Source: Mangrovihabitans endophyticus
GTDB taxonomy: Bacteria > Actinomycetota > Actinomycetes > Mycobacteriales > Micromonosporaceae
Length of the DNA: 57,177 nucleotides
Reading direction: 5' to 3'
Assembly (NCBI RefSeq): GCF_014646155.1
Contig: NZ_BMMX01000036.1
Span: forward strand, 1 to 57,177
Positions 34,336 through 42,861 of this stretch are shown here, piece after piece. The notes beneath the pieces are model-generated. The model saw nothing but the letters and a program-made list of their open reading frames with translations, had not been told where the DNA came from and searched no databases. Positions within the stretch are counted from its first letter, which is position 1, and each line of letters begins with the position of its first letter. Both the position numbers and the translations under genes were made by a program.

Positions 34336-35195
34336 CCGCCATCTCCGTCGCACGGCCGCGCACCCGGCGGCGGCTGGCCGCCTCGCCCGGTGCCTGGCTG
34401 GTCTGGGGCGCCGTGACGTTCTTCTTCGTGATGCTGGCCGGCGTCATCGGCTCGGTCGTGGTCAGCTCGTTCGGCAGCCACTGGTTCGACACCTGGCTGC
34501 CGCAGGGCTGGACCACCCAGTGGTACCGGCAGGCGTGGCAGGAGTTCACGCTGTTCGACGTGCTGGTGGTGACGGTCGAGGTGTCCCTGCTGGTGGTGGG
34601 GATCTCGGTGCTGGTCGGGGTGCCCGCATCGTACGTCCTGGCCCGCCGCTCGTTTCCCGGCCGGCGCCTGCTCTATCTGCTGTTTCTGCTGCCGATCCTG
34701 ATGCCGCCGATCACCTATGGCATCCCGCTGGCCACAGTGCTCTACAAGTACGGCTTCGCCGGCAACATGTCCGGCGTGGTGATGGCCAATCTGGTGCCGT
34801 CGGTCCCCTTCGTGATTCTGACCATGACCCCGTTCATCGAGCAGGTCGACCCGGCGATCGAGCGGGCCGCGCGGATGTGCGGCGCCCGCACCTGGCAGGT
34901 CTTCCTGCGGATCCTCGCGCCGCTGCTGATCCCCGGCATCCTGGCGGCGTCCATCCTGGTGCTGGTGCGCACGGTCGGCATGTTCGAGCTGACCTTCCTG
35001 ACCGCCGGGCCGGACTCGCAGACGCTGGTGGTGGCCCTCTATTACACGATGTCGGCGGCCGGGATCCGGGCGCAGCAGTCGATCGACGCGATGGCGGTCG
35101 TCTACACGTCGATGATGCTGATCCTGCTGGTGGTCGCGCTGCGTTTCGTCAACCCGACCCAGCTCGTGGCGCGGGTGAAGGAGGAACCCGAGTGA
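34332..35195 (+). CDS. ABC importer permease 2 (BPD_transp_1)
   Basis: 287 aa with six membrane segments; EAA loop ERAARMCGARTWQVFLRI. PotC-like. The ATG overlaps the previous stop by 4 nt. It closes a five-gene unit (regulator, binding protein, ATPase, two permeases). The next gene is convergent only 9 nt away, and no clear hairpin is seen between them. Confidence 0.92.
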   Translation: MTAISVARPRTRRRLAASPGAWLVWGAVTFFFVMLAGVIGSVVVSSFGSHWFDTWLPQGWTTQWYRQAWQEFTLFDVLVVTVEVSLLVVGISVLVGVPASYVLARRSFPGRRLLYLLFLLPILMPPITYGIPLATVLYKYGFAGNMSGVVMANLVPSVPFVILTMTPFIEQVDPAIERAARMCGARTWQVFLRILAPLLIPGILAASILVLVRTVGMFELTFLTAGPDSQTLVVALYYTMSAAGIRAQQSIDAMAVVYTSMMLILLVVALRFVNPTQLVARVKEEPE

Positions 35196-35204
35196 GGCGC
35201 ACGG

Positions 35205-35810
35205 CTACTCGGTCCGGGCCTGCCATCGGCTTCGATGCACCACGTCTGCCTTGGGACGGCGTCGACCGCTCAGATCGCGGGGCGGCTCATGGCTGTATCC
35301 AATCGAGATCGCCCCGATCGGGTTGTACTGCGCAGGAACCCCGAACTTCTCACGGACGGTGTCGATCCGGTCGACCGGAATACCGAAGAAACACGCGCCC
35401 AGGCCGGCATCGACCGCAGTCAGCAACATCAGCAACGCGGCGAAACCGGTATCGATATCCCAGTACGGCGCCGGCCACCACGCATCGGAACGATCCGTGT
35501 GCCCCTTGTCCGGCCGAGCGTATCGTTCGAGATAGGCGTCTTTGTTCGCGAGCGGGACGATCACCAGCGGCGCATGGACGTTCGCGGCGAACCAACGCTC
35601 CGGATTTTCCGCAGGACGAGCGGCGGTTCGAAAGAGCTCGATGTCGGCGGCGGTGTCGAGGACCAGGAAACCCCAGCCCTGTGAGAATCCGGCGGACGGT
35701 GCCCGCAGTCCATTATCGACGATGCGGTCGACGATCTCCGATGGGACCGGCCGGTCGGGATCGTAATCGCGGACCATCCGGCGGCGGCGCACAACGTCCT
35801 GAAACTCCAT
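35205..35810 (-). CDS. Nitroreductase family protein
   Basis: 201 aa. RRRRMVRDYDPDRPVPSEIVD is the FMN-phosphate-binding N-terminus; NGLRAPSAGFSQGW and the C-terminal PIGAISIGY complete the nitroreductase fold, probably FMN-dependent reduction of nitro or quinone compounds or an F420/BluB-like variant. ATG at 35810; a GTG one codon earlier is also possible. It lies 35 nt after the membrane protein gene and may be the third gene of the sigma-factor operon. Confidence 0.86.
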   Translation of the reverse strand: MEFQDVVRRRRMVRDYDPDRPVPSEIVDRIVDNGLRAPSAGFSQGWGFLVLDTAADIELFRTAARPAENPERWFAANVHAPLVIVPLANKDAYLERYARPDKGHTDRSDAWWPAPYWDIDTGFAALLMLLTAVDAGLGACFFGIPVDRIDTVREKFGVPAQYNPIGAISIGYSHEPPRDLSGRRRPKADVVHRSRWQARTE

Positions 35811-35848
35811 CACAGCAACCTAGCCGAATGAGATGACGCCAGGTCATG

Positions 35849-36706
35849 TCATTTGTCGAAGCGGATGGTCTGCAAGCCGATGCGGCCCTGGCTGCCGGCC
35901 ACCAGATGGTCGCCCTCGACGCTGACCACGGTGTGCGCGCCCTGCAGCTCGAACTGGCCGGAGTCGCCGCCCGGCACAACGCGCCAGACCTGGTTCTCGG
36001 CCGCGTCGTCGCAGGCGGCCAGCCGCAGGTCACCGGGTGCCGAGTCGGCCACGCACGAACCGTCGTACGCCGGCGGGGCGATCACCACGCGGTTGTTCGT
36101 CTCCTCGGTCTTCTCGGTCACCTGCGCGGCTTTCAGCAGCATTCGCGTGGCGTCGCTCTTGCCGGTGCCGGTGAAGTCCACGCCGCCGCCGGAGCCCACT
36201 TCCATGAAGTAATCCGCGCCGTCGTCGGCCACGTCGATGAGCACGCTCACGTCAAGGTCGATGCCGAGCCTGCGCAACTGTGACAGGTCGGAGGCCACCG
36301 TGCCGGATGCCGCGGGTTTGCTGGTCGAGGTCTGCTCCGGCGGCCCGGCCGGTGAGGTCGCGGTGGTGGTGGCGGGCGGCGACGGCGGACCGGCAGCAGC
36401 GCTGGGGTCGGACGACGAGGACGGCGGGGCGGGCGAGCTGGGCACGGCGTTGCTCGGGACGCTGGGCGCCGGGGTCGACGCGGAGTGGCCCGGCGGCGGC
36501 GTGATGGGCGTGGGGGTCGAGCGGCCAAGTCCCAGCCCCACCCCGAGCGCGCCGACGATGACCACGCCGAAGGCGGCAGCGGCGGACCGGCGTTGGGTGC
36601 GCCGTCGCGCGGTCTGGCGGATCTCGGCGGCCATCGGGAGTCGACCCACGTTCTGCACGTGGTCGGCATAGGCGCGCAGTTCGTCGTCGAGCCGATCGTC
36701 AGGCAT
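35849..36706 (-). CDS. Membrane-anchored protein with ricin-like C-terminal segment
   Basis: 285 aa. A cytoplasmic N-terminus of about 40 residues (PDDRLDDELRAYADHV) leads to one membrane helix (about 44-60), a long Pro/Ser/Thr-rich linker (about 62-150) and an extracellular domain. That domain ends with CVADSAPGDLRLAACDD and NQVWRV, resembling one lobe of a ricin B beta-trefoil with its QxW motif. The gene start overlaps the ECF sigma gene end by 8 bp. It occupies the position of an anti-sigma factor but has no zinc-binding anti-sigma motif. Confidence 0.75.
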   Translation of the reverse strand: MPDDRLDDELRAYADHVQNVGRLPMAAEIRQTARRRTQRRSAAAAFGVVIVGALGVGLGLGRSTPTPITPPPGHSASTPAPSVPSNAVPSSPAPPSSSSDPSAAAGPPSPPATTTATSPAGPPEQTSTSKPAASGTVASDLSQLRRLGIDLDVSVLIDVADDGADYFMEVGSGGGVDFTGTGKSDATRMLLKAAQVTEKTEETNNRVVIAPPAYDGSCVADSAPGDLRLAACDDAAENQVWRVVPGGDSGQFELQGAHTVVSVEGDHLVAGSQGRIGLQTIRFDK

Positions 36707-37211
36707 CGCGGCGCTCCTGCCCGGCCGTCGAGGAGTGCTCATCGGCCAGGTGGTCGGCCATCGCCCGGCGGCCCCGGGACAGCCACGAGGTGACGGTTCC
36801 CGGTGCGGTGCCGGTCTCCTGGGCGATCTCGGCGACGCTCAGGCCGACGAGGTGGTGCAGCACGACGGCTCGCCGCTGGTCGGCGGGGATCTGACGCAGG
36901 GCGGCGACGATGGCGACGTGATTCGGGTTCAACGCCTCCACCTCCTGCTCCACGGTGTCGCGGTGGTGGGCGCGCAGTCGATTGACCGCCTTGCGCCACG
37001 TACTCACCGCATTCCGGTACGCGACTGTCCGCACCCATGCCTCAGGGCTGCCATACTGCCGGACCTGGGTCCAACGTTTCCACGCCTTGAGGTAGGCCTC
37101 GGCAACCGCGTCCTCGGCGTCGCTCTGACTGCCCACCATGGCACTGACGTGCGATAGGACCCGGCGCGACGACGCGGCGTAGAACGCATCGAAGTCCTCG
37201 GAGTCGCGCAT
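36699..37211 (-). CDS. SigE family RNA polymerase ECF sigma factor
   Basis: 170 aa. Region 2 includes DFDAFYAASSRRVLSHV and GSQSDAEDAVAEAYLKAWKRW; region 4 includes LRQIPADQRRAVVLHHLVGL and AEIAQETGTAPGTVTSWLSRG. This is the short SigE-like ECF group common in actinomycetes, often paired with a single-pass membrane protein as here. The RBS AGGAG is about 12 nt from the ATG, rather far. Confidence 0.92.
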   Translation of the reverse strand: MRDSEDFDAFYAASSRRVLSHVSAMVGSQSDAEDAVAEAYLKAWKRWTQVRQYGSPEAWVRTVAYRNAVSTWRKAVNRLRAHHRDTVEQEVEALNPNHVAIVAALRQIPADQRRAVVLHHLVGLSVAEIAQETGTAPGTVTSWLSRGRRAMADHLADEHSSTAGQERRDA

Positions 37212-37349
37212 CGGTTTTGGGGTCTCCTGCCGGGTCTCAGTTCATCGACGGCGGCCAAAATGGTAGGCGGCGCTGTCCAGAGTGCGTCATATCTCCTCCT
37301 CGGGCGAACCCGGTTGAACTCCGGCCGCAGGCTGTGAGACTCTGGCAAG

Positions 37350-37361
37350 AGTTCTAGAACT
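37350..37361. promoter_or_regulatory. Palindrome AGTTCTAGAACT before trpB
   Basis: A perfect 12-bp palindrome 12 nt upstream of the trpB start. It contains CTAG, a rare tetramer in high-GC genomes. It could be an operator near the transcription start; the binding protein is unknown. Confidence 0.5.
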
Positions 37362-37373
37362 TTGGGGGTTCAG

Positions 37374-38594
37374 ATGACCGGGGTTCACCTCACCGCGCCA
37401 TCCGTCGCGAGCACCGCGCCGCCGACATCGCGGATGGCCGAGCCGGCCACCGGCGGGCGCTTCGGCGACCACGGCGGGCGCTTCGTGCCGGAGTCACTCG
37501 TCGCCGCATGCGCCGAGGTGGAGCGGACTTTTCGCGAGGCATGGTCGGACGCCACCTTCCGGCAGCGGCTCGACCGGCTGCGCACCGTCTATGCCGGACG
37601 CCCCACCGCGCTCACACCGGCGCCGAACCTCTCCGCCGAGCTGGGTCTGACCGTGCTGCTGAAGCGGGAGGACCTGACGCACACCGGCTCCCACAAGATC
37701 AACAACGTGCTGGGGCAGGCGCTGCTGGCGCACCGGATGGGCCGCACCCGGCTGCTCGCCGAGACCGGTGCCGGGCAGCACGGGGTGGCCGCCGCCACCG
37801 CCGCGGCCCTGCTGGGGCTCGACGCCACCGTGTTCATGGGTGAACGCGACATGGAACGCCAGGAGCTCAACGTCTTCCGGATGACCATGCTGGGCGCGCA
37901 GGTGATTCCGGTACGCAGTGGCAGCCGCACGCTGAAGGACGCCTGCAACGAGGTACTGCGGCACTGGGTCGCCACCGTCGACGACGCGTACTACTGCGCC
38001 GGCTCGGTCATGGGACCGCACCCGTACCCGTGGATGGTGCGCGAGTTTCAGCGCGTCATCGGTGAAGAGGCGCGGGCCCAGTGCGCGGCGGAACTGCCCG
38101 CCGCGGTACCGACCCACGTCGTCGCCTGCGTCGGTGGCGGCTCGAACGCGGCGGGCACGTTCGCCGGTTTCGTCGATACGGACGCCCAGCTCGTCGGGGT
38201 GGAAGCGGCGGGCGGCGCGGCGATGACCGACGGTGCGGTCGGCGTGGTGCACGGCTATCGCAGCCGGGTCCTGCAGGACGCGGACGGTCAGGTGGCCGAG
38301 GCGCATTCGATCGCGCCGGGCCTGGACTATCCCGGCGTCGGACCGGAACACGCGCACCTCGGCGACATCCGGCGCGCCCGCTACGTCACCGTCACCGACG
38401 ACGAGGTGGTCGCGGCGCTGCGTCGGCTGGCCCGCACCGAGGGCATCCTGTGCGCGCTGGAATCGGCACACGCGATCGCCTGGGTGCTGCGCGCGGCGGG
38501 CACCGCCGAACTACCGTCCGGCTCCACAGTGCTGATCACCGTTTCCGGTCGGGGCGACAAGGACATGCCGGCGCTGATGGCGGCCGGGCGATGA
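37374..38594 (+). CDS. trpB: Tryptophan synthase beta chain
   Basis: 406 aa. REDLTHTGSHKINNVLGQAL contains the PLP lysine (K108), and CVGGGSNAAGTFAGF the phosphate-binding loop. GRFGDHGGRFVPESL is the TrpB N-terminal signature after a 25-residue extension. It joins indole and serine to tryptophan. ATG at 37374 follows GGGGG; an in-frame TTG at 37362 is less likely. Followed by trpA with a 4-nt overlap. No other trp gene lies in the window, so this may be a detached or second trpBA. Confidence 0.96.
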   Translation: MTGVHLTAPSVASTAPPTSRMAEPATGGRFGDHGGRFVPESLVAACAEVERTFREAWSDATFRQRLDRLRTVYAGRPTALTPAPNLSAELGLTVLLKREDLTHTGSHKINNVLGQALLAHRMGRTRLLAETGAGQHGVAAATAAALLGLDATVFMGERDMERQELNVFRMTMLGAQVIPVRSGSRTLKDACNEVLRHWVATVDDAYYCAGSVMGPHPYPWMVREFQRVIGEEARAQCAAELPAAVPTHVVACVGGGSNAAGTFAGFVDTDAQLVGVEAAGGAAMTDGAVGVVHGYRSRVLQDADGQVAEAHSIAPGLDYPGVGPEHAHLGDIRRARYVTVTDDEVVAALRRLARTEGILCALESAHAIAWVLRAAGTAELPSGSTVLITVSGRGDKDMPALMAAGR

Positions 38595-39370
38595 GCGGTC
38601 AGCTCGCCACCGCGCTGCGCACGGCACCCGCCCCGCGGCTGGTGCCGTACGTGACCGGTGGCATCACCGCGAACTGGACCGATTACCTGCTCGCCTACCA
38701 GGACTCCGGCGCCGATGCCGTTGAGGTCGGCCTGCCCTTCTCCGACCCGATGCTCGACGGCGCCACCCTCCAACAGGCCTCCGACCGGGCGCTGGCGCGG
38801 GGCACCCGTCTCGACGGCGTGCTGGCCGATCTCGCCGCGGTGCGCGACCGCCTCACCGTGCCGGTGGTGGTCATGACGTACGCGAATCCGGTGGTGCGCC
38901 TGGGCGTCGTGGAGTTCTGTCGGCGTCTCGCCGAGGCCGGAGCTTCGGGGTTGATCGTGCCGGACGTCCCGGTGGACGAACTCGGGTCGCTGGAATCCGT
39001 CGCGGCCGTGGCCGGCATCGATCTGGTGCTGCTGGCGGCACCGTCCACATCGGCCGGGCGGCTCCGCGAGATCTGCGCCCGCAGCCGCGGATTCGTGTAC
39101 GCGGTGAGCACCATGGGCGTGACCGGGGAGCGAACCGCGCTGGACGACGGTGCCCTGACGCTCGCCTCGCGGGCCCGCGAGGCGAGCGATCTCCCGGTGC
39201 TGCTCGGGTTCGGCGTCTCTACCCCGGCCCAGGCGGCGCGGGCGTGCCGCGCGGCCGACGGCGTGGTGGTGGCCTCCGCGCTGATGCGGAAGGTCTTGGA
39301 GGGTGCCGGGCCGGATCGGCTGGCGCGGATCGTTGCGGACTTCCGGGCGGCGATGGACCGGGCCGCATAG
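38591..39370 (+). CDS. trpA: Tryptophan synthase alpha chain
   Basis: 259 aa. LVPYVTGGITANW, DAVEVGLPFSDPMLDGATLQ with catalytic Glu45 and Asp56, VYAVSTMGVTGER and LLGFGVSTPAQ are the family motifs. ITANW replaces the common DPD and may alter a loop. It cleaves indole-3-glycerol phosphate to indole and glyceraldehyde 3-phosphate. Coupled to trpB by ATGA. Confidence 0.95.
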   Translation: MSGQLATALRTAPAPRLVPYVTGGITANWTDYLLAYQDSGADAVEVGLPFSDPMLDGATLQQASDRALARGTRLDGVLADLAAVRDRLTVPVVVMTYANPVVRLGVVEFCRRLAEAGASGLIVPDVPVDELGSLESVAAVAGIDLVLLAAPSTSAGRLREICARSRGFVYAVSTMGVTGERTALDDGALTLASRAREASDLPVLLGFGVSTPAQAARACRAADGVVVASALMRKVLEGAGPDRLARIVADFRAAMDRAA

Positions 39371-39658
39371 CCGAATCCCGGCGAGCCGCGCATTCCGTCG
39401 CCGATACCCGAACCAGCGGTTGCCGATCTCCGCACGCTGCGAAACCTCATTGAACCGTTTTCAACCTGGCGTCGAGCCCGTCGGTTGCGCGCCGTCGACC
39501 AGCGGCGGCATCCGCCGGCCTCGCCACGTAGAAAAAGTTCATTGGCAGATGCTGATATATGAGGGTCCGGTATTTGCTACCCACGGCCTTGCGGTTAGGG
39601 TTGCCGAAACGGTAATCAACGGCCGGTCCGACCGGTCGCGTGGGGGAGTGTTTGATAC
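39371..39658. other. AT-richer intergenic region upstream of lsr2
   Basis: No gene seen. 39530-39620 is clearly richer in A/T than its surroundings (GATATATGAGG, GGTAATCAACGG), which would suit Lsr2 autoregulation. A GGGGGAG lies 9 nt before the lsr2 ATG. Confidence 0.5.
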
Positions 39659-40009
39659 ATGGCGAAGCAGGTTGTCACATTGCTTACCGACGACCTCGAT
39701 GGGTCGGAGGCGGATCGTACCGTCGAATTCGGCATCGATGGCGCGAATTACACGATCGATCTTTCCGATAAGAACGCCGGGAAGCTGCGCAAAGCGCTGG
39801 AGCCCTACATCTCCGCTGGCTCTCGTGTCGGCCGGGGCGGCTTCACCGGCCGTGCCGCCGGGCGCGGGCGCGGGGCCGCTCCCGCCACACGGTCCAGCCG
39901 GGAACAGAATCAAGCGATCCGGGAATGGGCCACCAAGAACGGCCACGAGGTGTCCGAGCGCGGCCGTATCCCCGCGTCGGTGGTGGAAGCGTTCAACGCT
40001 GCGCACTGA
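39659..40009 (+). CDS. lsr2: Lsr2 nucleoid-associated protein
   Basis: 116 aa. The N-terminal dimerisation domain begins AKQVVTLLTDDLDGSEADRT and continues FGIDGANYTIDLSDKNAGKL. A basic Gly/Arg linker GRAAGRGRG leads to the DNA-binding C-terminus REQNQAIREWATKNGHEV with the RGR AT-hook (ERGRIPASV). Lsr2 is the actinobacterial xenogeneic silencer that coats AT-rich, often horizontally acquired DNA. Followed by a strong hairpin. Confidence 0.96.
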   Translation: MAKQVVTLLTDDLDGSEADRTVEFGIDGANYTIDLSDKNAGKLRKALEPYISAGSRVGRGGFTGRAAGRGRGAAPATRSSREQNQAIREWATKNGHEVSERGRIPASVVEAFNAAH

Positions 40010-40058
40010 CGTACCGATCGGTCAGTGACATTGAGGCGCCCTCATTCCGCGGGCACGG

Positions 40059-40094
40059 GCCGCGGCATCCCGCATCGTTTCCGGATGCCGCGGC
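40059..40094 (+). terminator. lsr2 terminator hairpin
   Basis: GCCGCGGCATCC and GGATGCCGCGGC pair perfectly over 12 bp around a 12-nt loop and are followed by TTCTCC; 50 nt after the lsr2 stop. Confidence 0.75.
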
Positions 40095-40194
40095 TTCTCC
40101 GACTGAGGTGCGTGATGACAACGATCGGCGCACGTCACCGTGCGGGCCGTGCGCTCAGTCGCCGTACCGTCGGGCCGATCAGCGGGCCGGCCCC

Positions 40195-40791
40195 TCAGGA
40201 GCCGACCTCGTCGACCAGGGCGACCGGAGCGTCATCCTGCCAAACCACGTGCACGATGAAACTGTGGTTCACCTCGTTGAAGTAGACCGCCAGGTTGTCC
40301 GGTGAATTCTGCACGGTGGCCACCGAGAATCCGTCCGCCGGCGTCGCCGTGACGAGCTCGATCACCCCATCCCGCCCCCGGATCACCGTGCGGCCCCCGT
40401 CGACCCGGAAGAGTCGGACGTACGTCTTGGTGCCGTTGCCGTCCGTGGTGACCGTCCACCCGTCCTCCACCGTCGCCCGCGGTGCCTCGGTAGTCGGCGA
40501 CGTTGTCGGGGTACGCGTCCGCGGCCCGGCGGCCCGGCTGCGGCTCGGCGACGGAGACGCGGACGACGGGCGGGCGGACGGCGTCGCCTCCGGTGTCGGA
40601 GTCACCGGCGCGCTGCCCGGCGTAGCGGTCGCCGTCGGGGTCTGCGGCAACCGTTGCAGCGCGGCCAGCGAGCCCTCTTCCGGCATGGCGGTGCGCAGCA
40701 CCGGCAGCATCGCGACCGACGCCAGCACGATGCTCGCCAGGGTGGCCGCGCACCAGCCGAGCAACGGGAGCCAACGCCGAGGATTCCGCAC
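40195..40791 (-). CDS. Secreted or membrane-anchored hypothetical protein
   Basis: 198 aa from GTG. One hydrophobic segment (about 10-32, LLGWCAATLASIVLASVAML) is a signal anchor. A Pro/Ser/Thr linker (about 48-108) and an extracellular domain (about 110-198) with VRLFRVDGGRTVIRGRDGVI and YFNEVNHSFIVHVVWQDD follow. No family recognised. It faces away from the two-component system, with 35 nt between starts, so the divergent promoter is shared. Confidence 0.75.
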   Translation of the reverse strand: MRNPRRWLPLLGWCAATLASIVLASVAMLPVLRTAMPEEGSLAALQRLPQTPTATATPGSAPVTPTPEATPSARPSSASPSPSRSRAAGPRTRTPTTSPTTEAPRATVEDGWTVTTDGNGTKTYVRLFRVDGGRTVIRGRDGVIELVTATPADGFSVATVQNSPDNLAVYFNEVNHSFIVHVVWQDDAPVALVDEVGS

Positions 40792-40826
40792 CCGGCCATG
40801 GTCTCACCCACCCCTAAGGTTGTCCC

Positions 40827-41513
40827 ATGGCGTTGATCCTTCTCGTCGAGGACGACCGCAACATCACTGCGGCGCTGGCCCGTGCGCTGACCGACGCCGG
40901 GCACGTGGTGCGCACCGTCGGGCAGGCCACCCAAGCCCTGCAGATCCTCGCCCAGGACCGCCCCGAGCTGGTCATCCTCGACCTCGGGCTGCCGGACATC
41001 GATGGCACGGACGCATTACGGATGATGCGGTCGATCTCCGCGGTGCCGGTCATCGTGGCCACCGCGCGGCGTTCCGAGGCGGACATCATCCGCCTGCTCG
41101 ACGCGGGCGCGGACGACTACGTGACGAAGCCGTTCTCCAGCGGACACATCCTGGCCCGGATCTCCGCGGTGCTGCGCCGCACGCGCTCGGCCGCCGACGC
41201 CGGACCCAGCGTGATCACCGTCGGCGACCTGGAGATCGATCCACGCCAGCGTCGGGCGACCCTGCGCGGCGAGACGTTGCAGCTCACCCGCCGCGAGTTC
41301 GACGTGCTGACCTACCTGGCCGAACGGGTCGGTCAAGTGGTGAGTCGGCGCGAACTGATGACCGAGGTGTGGAACCAGTCCCGCGTCGGCGAGGAGCAGA
41401 CCATCGACGTGCACATCTCCTGGCTGCGCCGCAAGCTCGGCGAGACGGCCGCGGCACCGCATTTCCTGCGCACCGTGCGCGGCGTCGGCGTGATGATGGT
41501 CGACCCGCGGTGA
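40827..41513 (+). CDS. OmpR/PhoB-type response regulator
   Basis: 228 aa. The receiver domain has the acidic pair LLVEDD, phospho-acceptor Asp52 in VILDLGLPDIDG and the conserved Lys in DDYVTKPF. The C-terminal winged helix shows LTRREFDVLTYLAERVGQVV and TIDVHISWLRRKLGE. The kinase gene follows with a GTGA overlap. Its targets may include the adjacent LPMO operon (inference from position). Confidence 0.94.
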   Translation: MALILLVEDDRNITAALARALTDAGHVVRTVGQATQALQILAQDRPELVILDLGLPDIDGTDALRMMRSISAVPVIVATARRSEADIIRLLDAGADDYVTKPFSSGHILARISAVLRRTRSAADAGPSVITVGDLEIDPRQRRATLRGETLQLTRREFDVLTYLAERVGQVVSRRELMTEVWNQSRVGEEQTIDVHISWLRRKLGETAAAPHFLRTVRGVGVMMVDPR

Positions 41514-42790
41514 GGTGGGAGCTCAACCGGCTGGCACTGGCCATCACCTCGATGGTGGCGCTGGCCTTCCTGGTGCCGCTCATCTATGCCACCGGGAAGA
41601 TCGCGCACGACCGGGCCATCGCGGACGCCCGGCAGCAGGCCGCGGCCATGGTGGCGGTGCTCGCGGTGAACGCGGACCCGCAGACGCTGGCCGGGGCGAT
41701 CGCCGGAACCGTGGCGGGCAGTGCGGGGCGGCTTGCGGTGCACCTGCCCGCCGGGACCCCGATCGGCACCACGCATGGCGACCCGGCCGACGTGGCGCGG
41801 GCCGCCCGGCTCCGCGCTCCGATGGTCGCGCCGGCCGGGGACGGCCTGGTCTATCTGCAGCCCAGTGTGCTCACCGACGGGCGGCCGGTGGTCGTCGAGG
41901 TGTTCGTCCCGCGGGAGCAGACGCGGCGGGGCGTGTGGCCGGCGTGGTTGGCATTGGGGGCGCTGGCCGTGGTGCTGGTGGCCGGCTCGGTGCTGTTCGC
42001 CGACCGCCTGGGCAGCCGCCTGGTGGCGGCGACGCGAGACCTGGCGGCCTCCAGCCGCCGGCTCGGCGCGGGTGACCTGGCCGCGCGTGTGACGCCGTCC
42101 GGACCGGCCGAGGTGCGTGACGCCGCCACGGCCTTCAACACCATGGCCGCCGACCTGCGTCGGCTGCTGGACGCCGAGCGGGAACTTGCCGCCGACCTGT
42201 CGCATCGGCTGCGCACCCCGCTCACCGCCCTGCGTCTGGACGCGGAGACCATGCCGCCGGGACCGACCGGCGACCGGATGCGGCAGGCCTGCGACATGCT
42301 CGACGAGGAGCTGGAGGCCATCATCGCCAGCGCCCGGCTGGGTGTGGAGTCGCGCGGCAGTCAGCGCTGCGACCTGGTGGAGGTGCTGGCCGACCGGCTC
42401 GCCTTCTGGTCGGCGCTGGCCGAGGACCAGGTCCGCCCCTGGGAGGTGATCGGCGGGGAGACGCCGGTGCCGCTGCCGCTGGCCCGCAGCGAGGTCATCC
42501 TCGCGGTGGACGCCTTGCTGGGCAACGTCTTCGCGCACACCCCGGAGGGCACCGCGTTCCGGGTCACCGTGTCCGCGGACGGCCTGCTGGTCGACGACGC
42601 CGGTGCAGGCATCGCGGACCCGGCCGCGGCGGTGCGGCGCGGGGTGAGCGGGGCCGGTTCCACCGGGCTCGGCCTGGACATCGTGCGCCGCGTCGCGGAA
42701 GCCGCGGGCGGCCATTTGCAGATCACCCGTGGACCCCTCGGCGGGGCCCGGATCGGTCTGCTGCTTCATGATCCTTTCGAGCGCCTTTAA
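41510..42790 (+). CDS. Sensor histidine kinase
   Basis: 426 aa from the GTG at 41510. Two membrane helices (about 8-28 and 143-163) bracket an extracellular sensor of about 110 residues with no known fold. HAMP follows, then the H-box LSHRLRTPLTALRLDAE (His about 230), N-box VDALLGNVFAHTPEGT, DDAGAGIADP and GSTGLGLDIV. Frames open far upstream are antisense or shadow. Partner of the preceding regulator. Confidence 0.93.
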   Translation: MRWELNRLALAITSMVALAFLVPLIYATGKIAHDRAIADARQQAAAMVAVLAVNADPQTLAGAIAGTVAGSAGRLAVHLPAGTPIGTTHGDPADVARAARLRAPMVAPAGDGLVYLQPSVLTDGRPVVVEVFVPREQTRRGVWPAWLALGALAVVLVAGSVLFADRLGSRLVAATRDLAASSRRLGAGDLAARVTPSGPAEVRDAATAFNTMAADLRRLLDAERELAADLSHRLRTPLTALRLDAETMPPGPTGDRMRQACDMLDEELEAIIASARLGVESRGSQRCDLVEVLADRLAFWSALAEDQVRPWEVIGGETPVPLPLARSEVILAVDALLGNVFAHTPEGTAFRVTVSADGLLVDDAGAGIADPAAAVRRGVSGAGSTGLGLDIVRRVAEAAGGHLQITRGPLGGARIGLLLHDPFERL

Positions 42791-42861
42791 GGCTCCCTTA
42801 TGGAAAGCGTCGTTACGGTCCTCTCGGTACGAACCGGACGACACGTGAGGAGAGCCGAACA

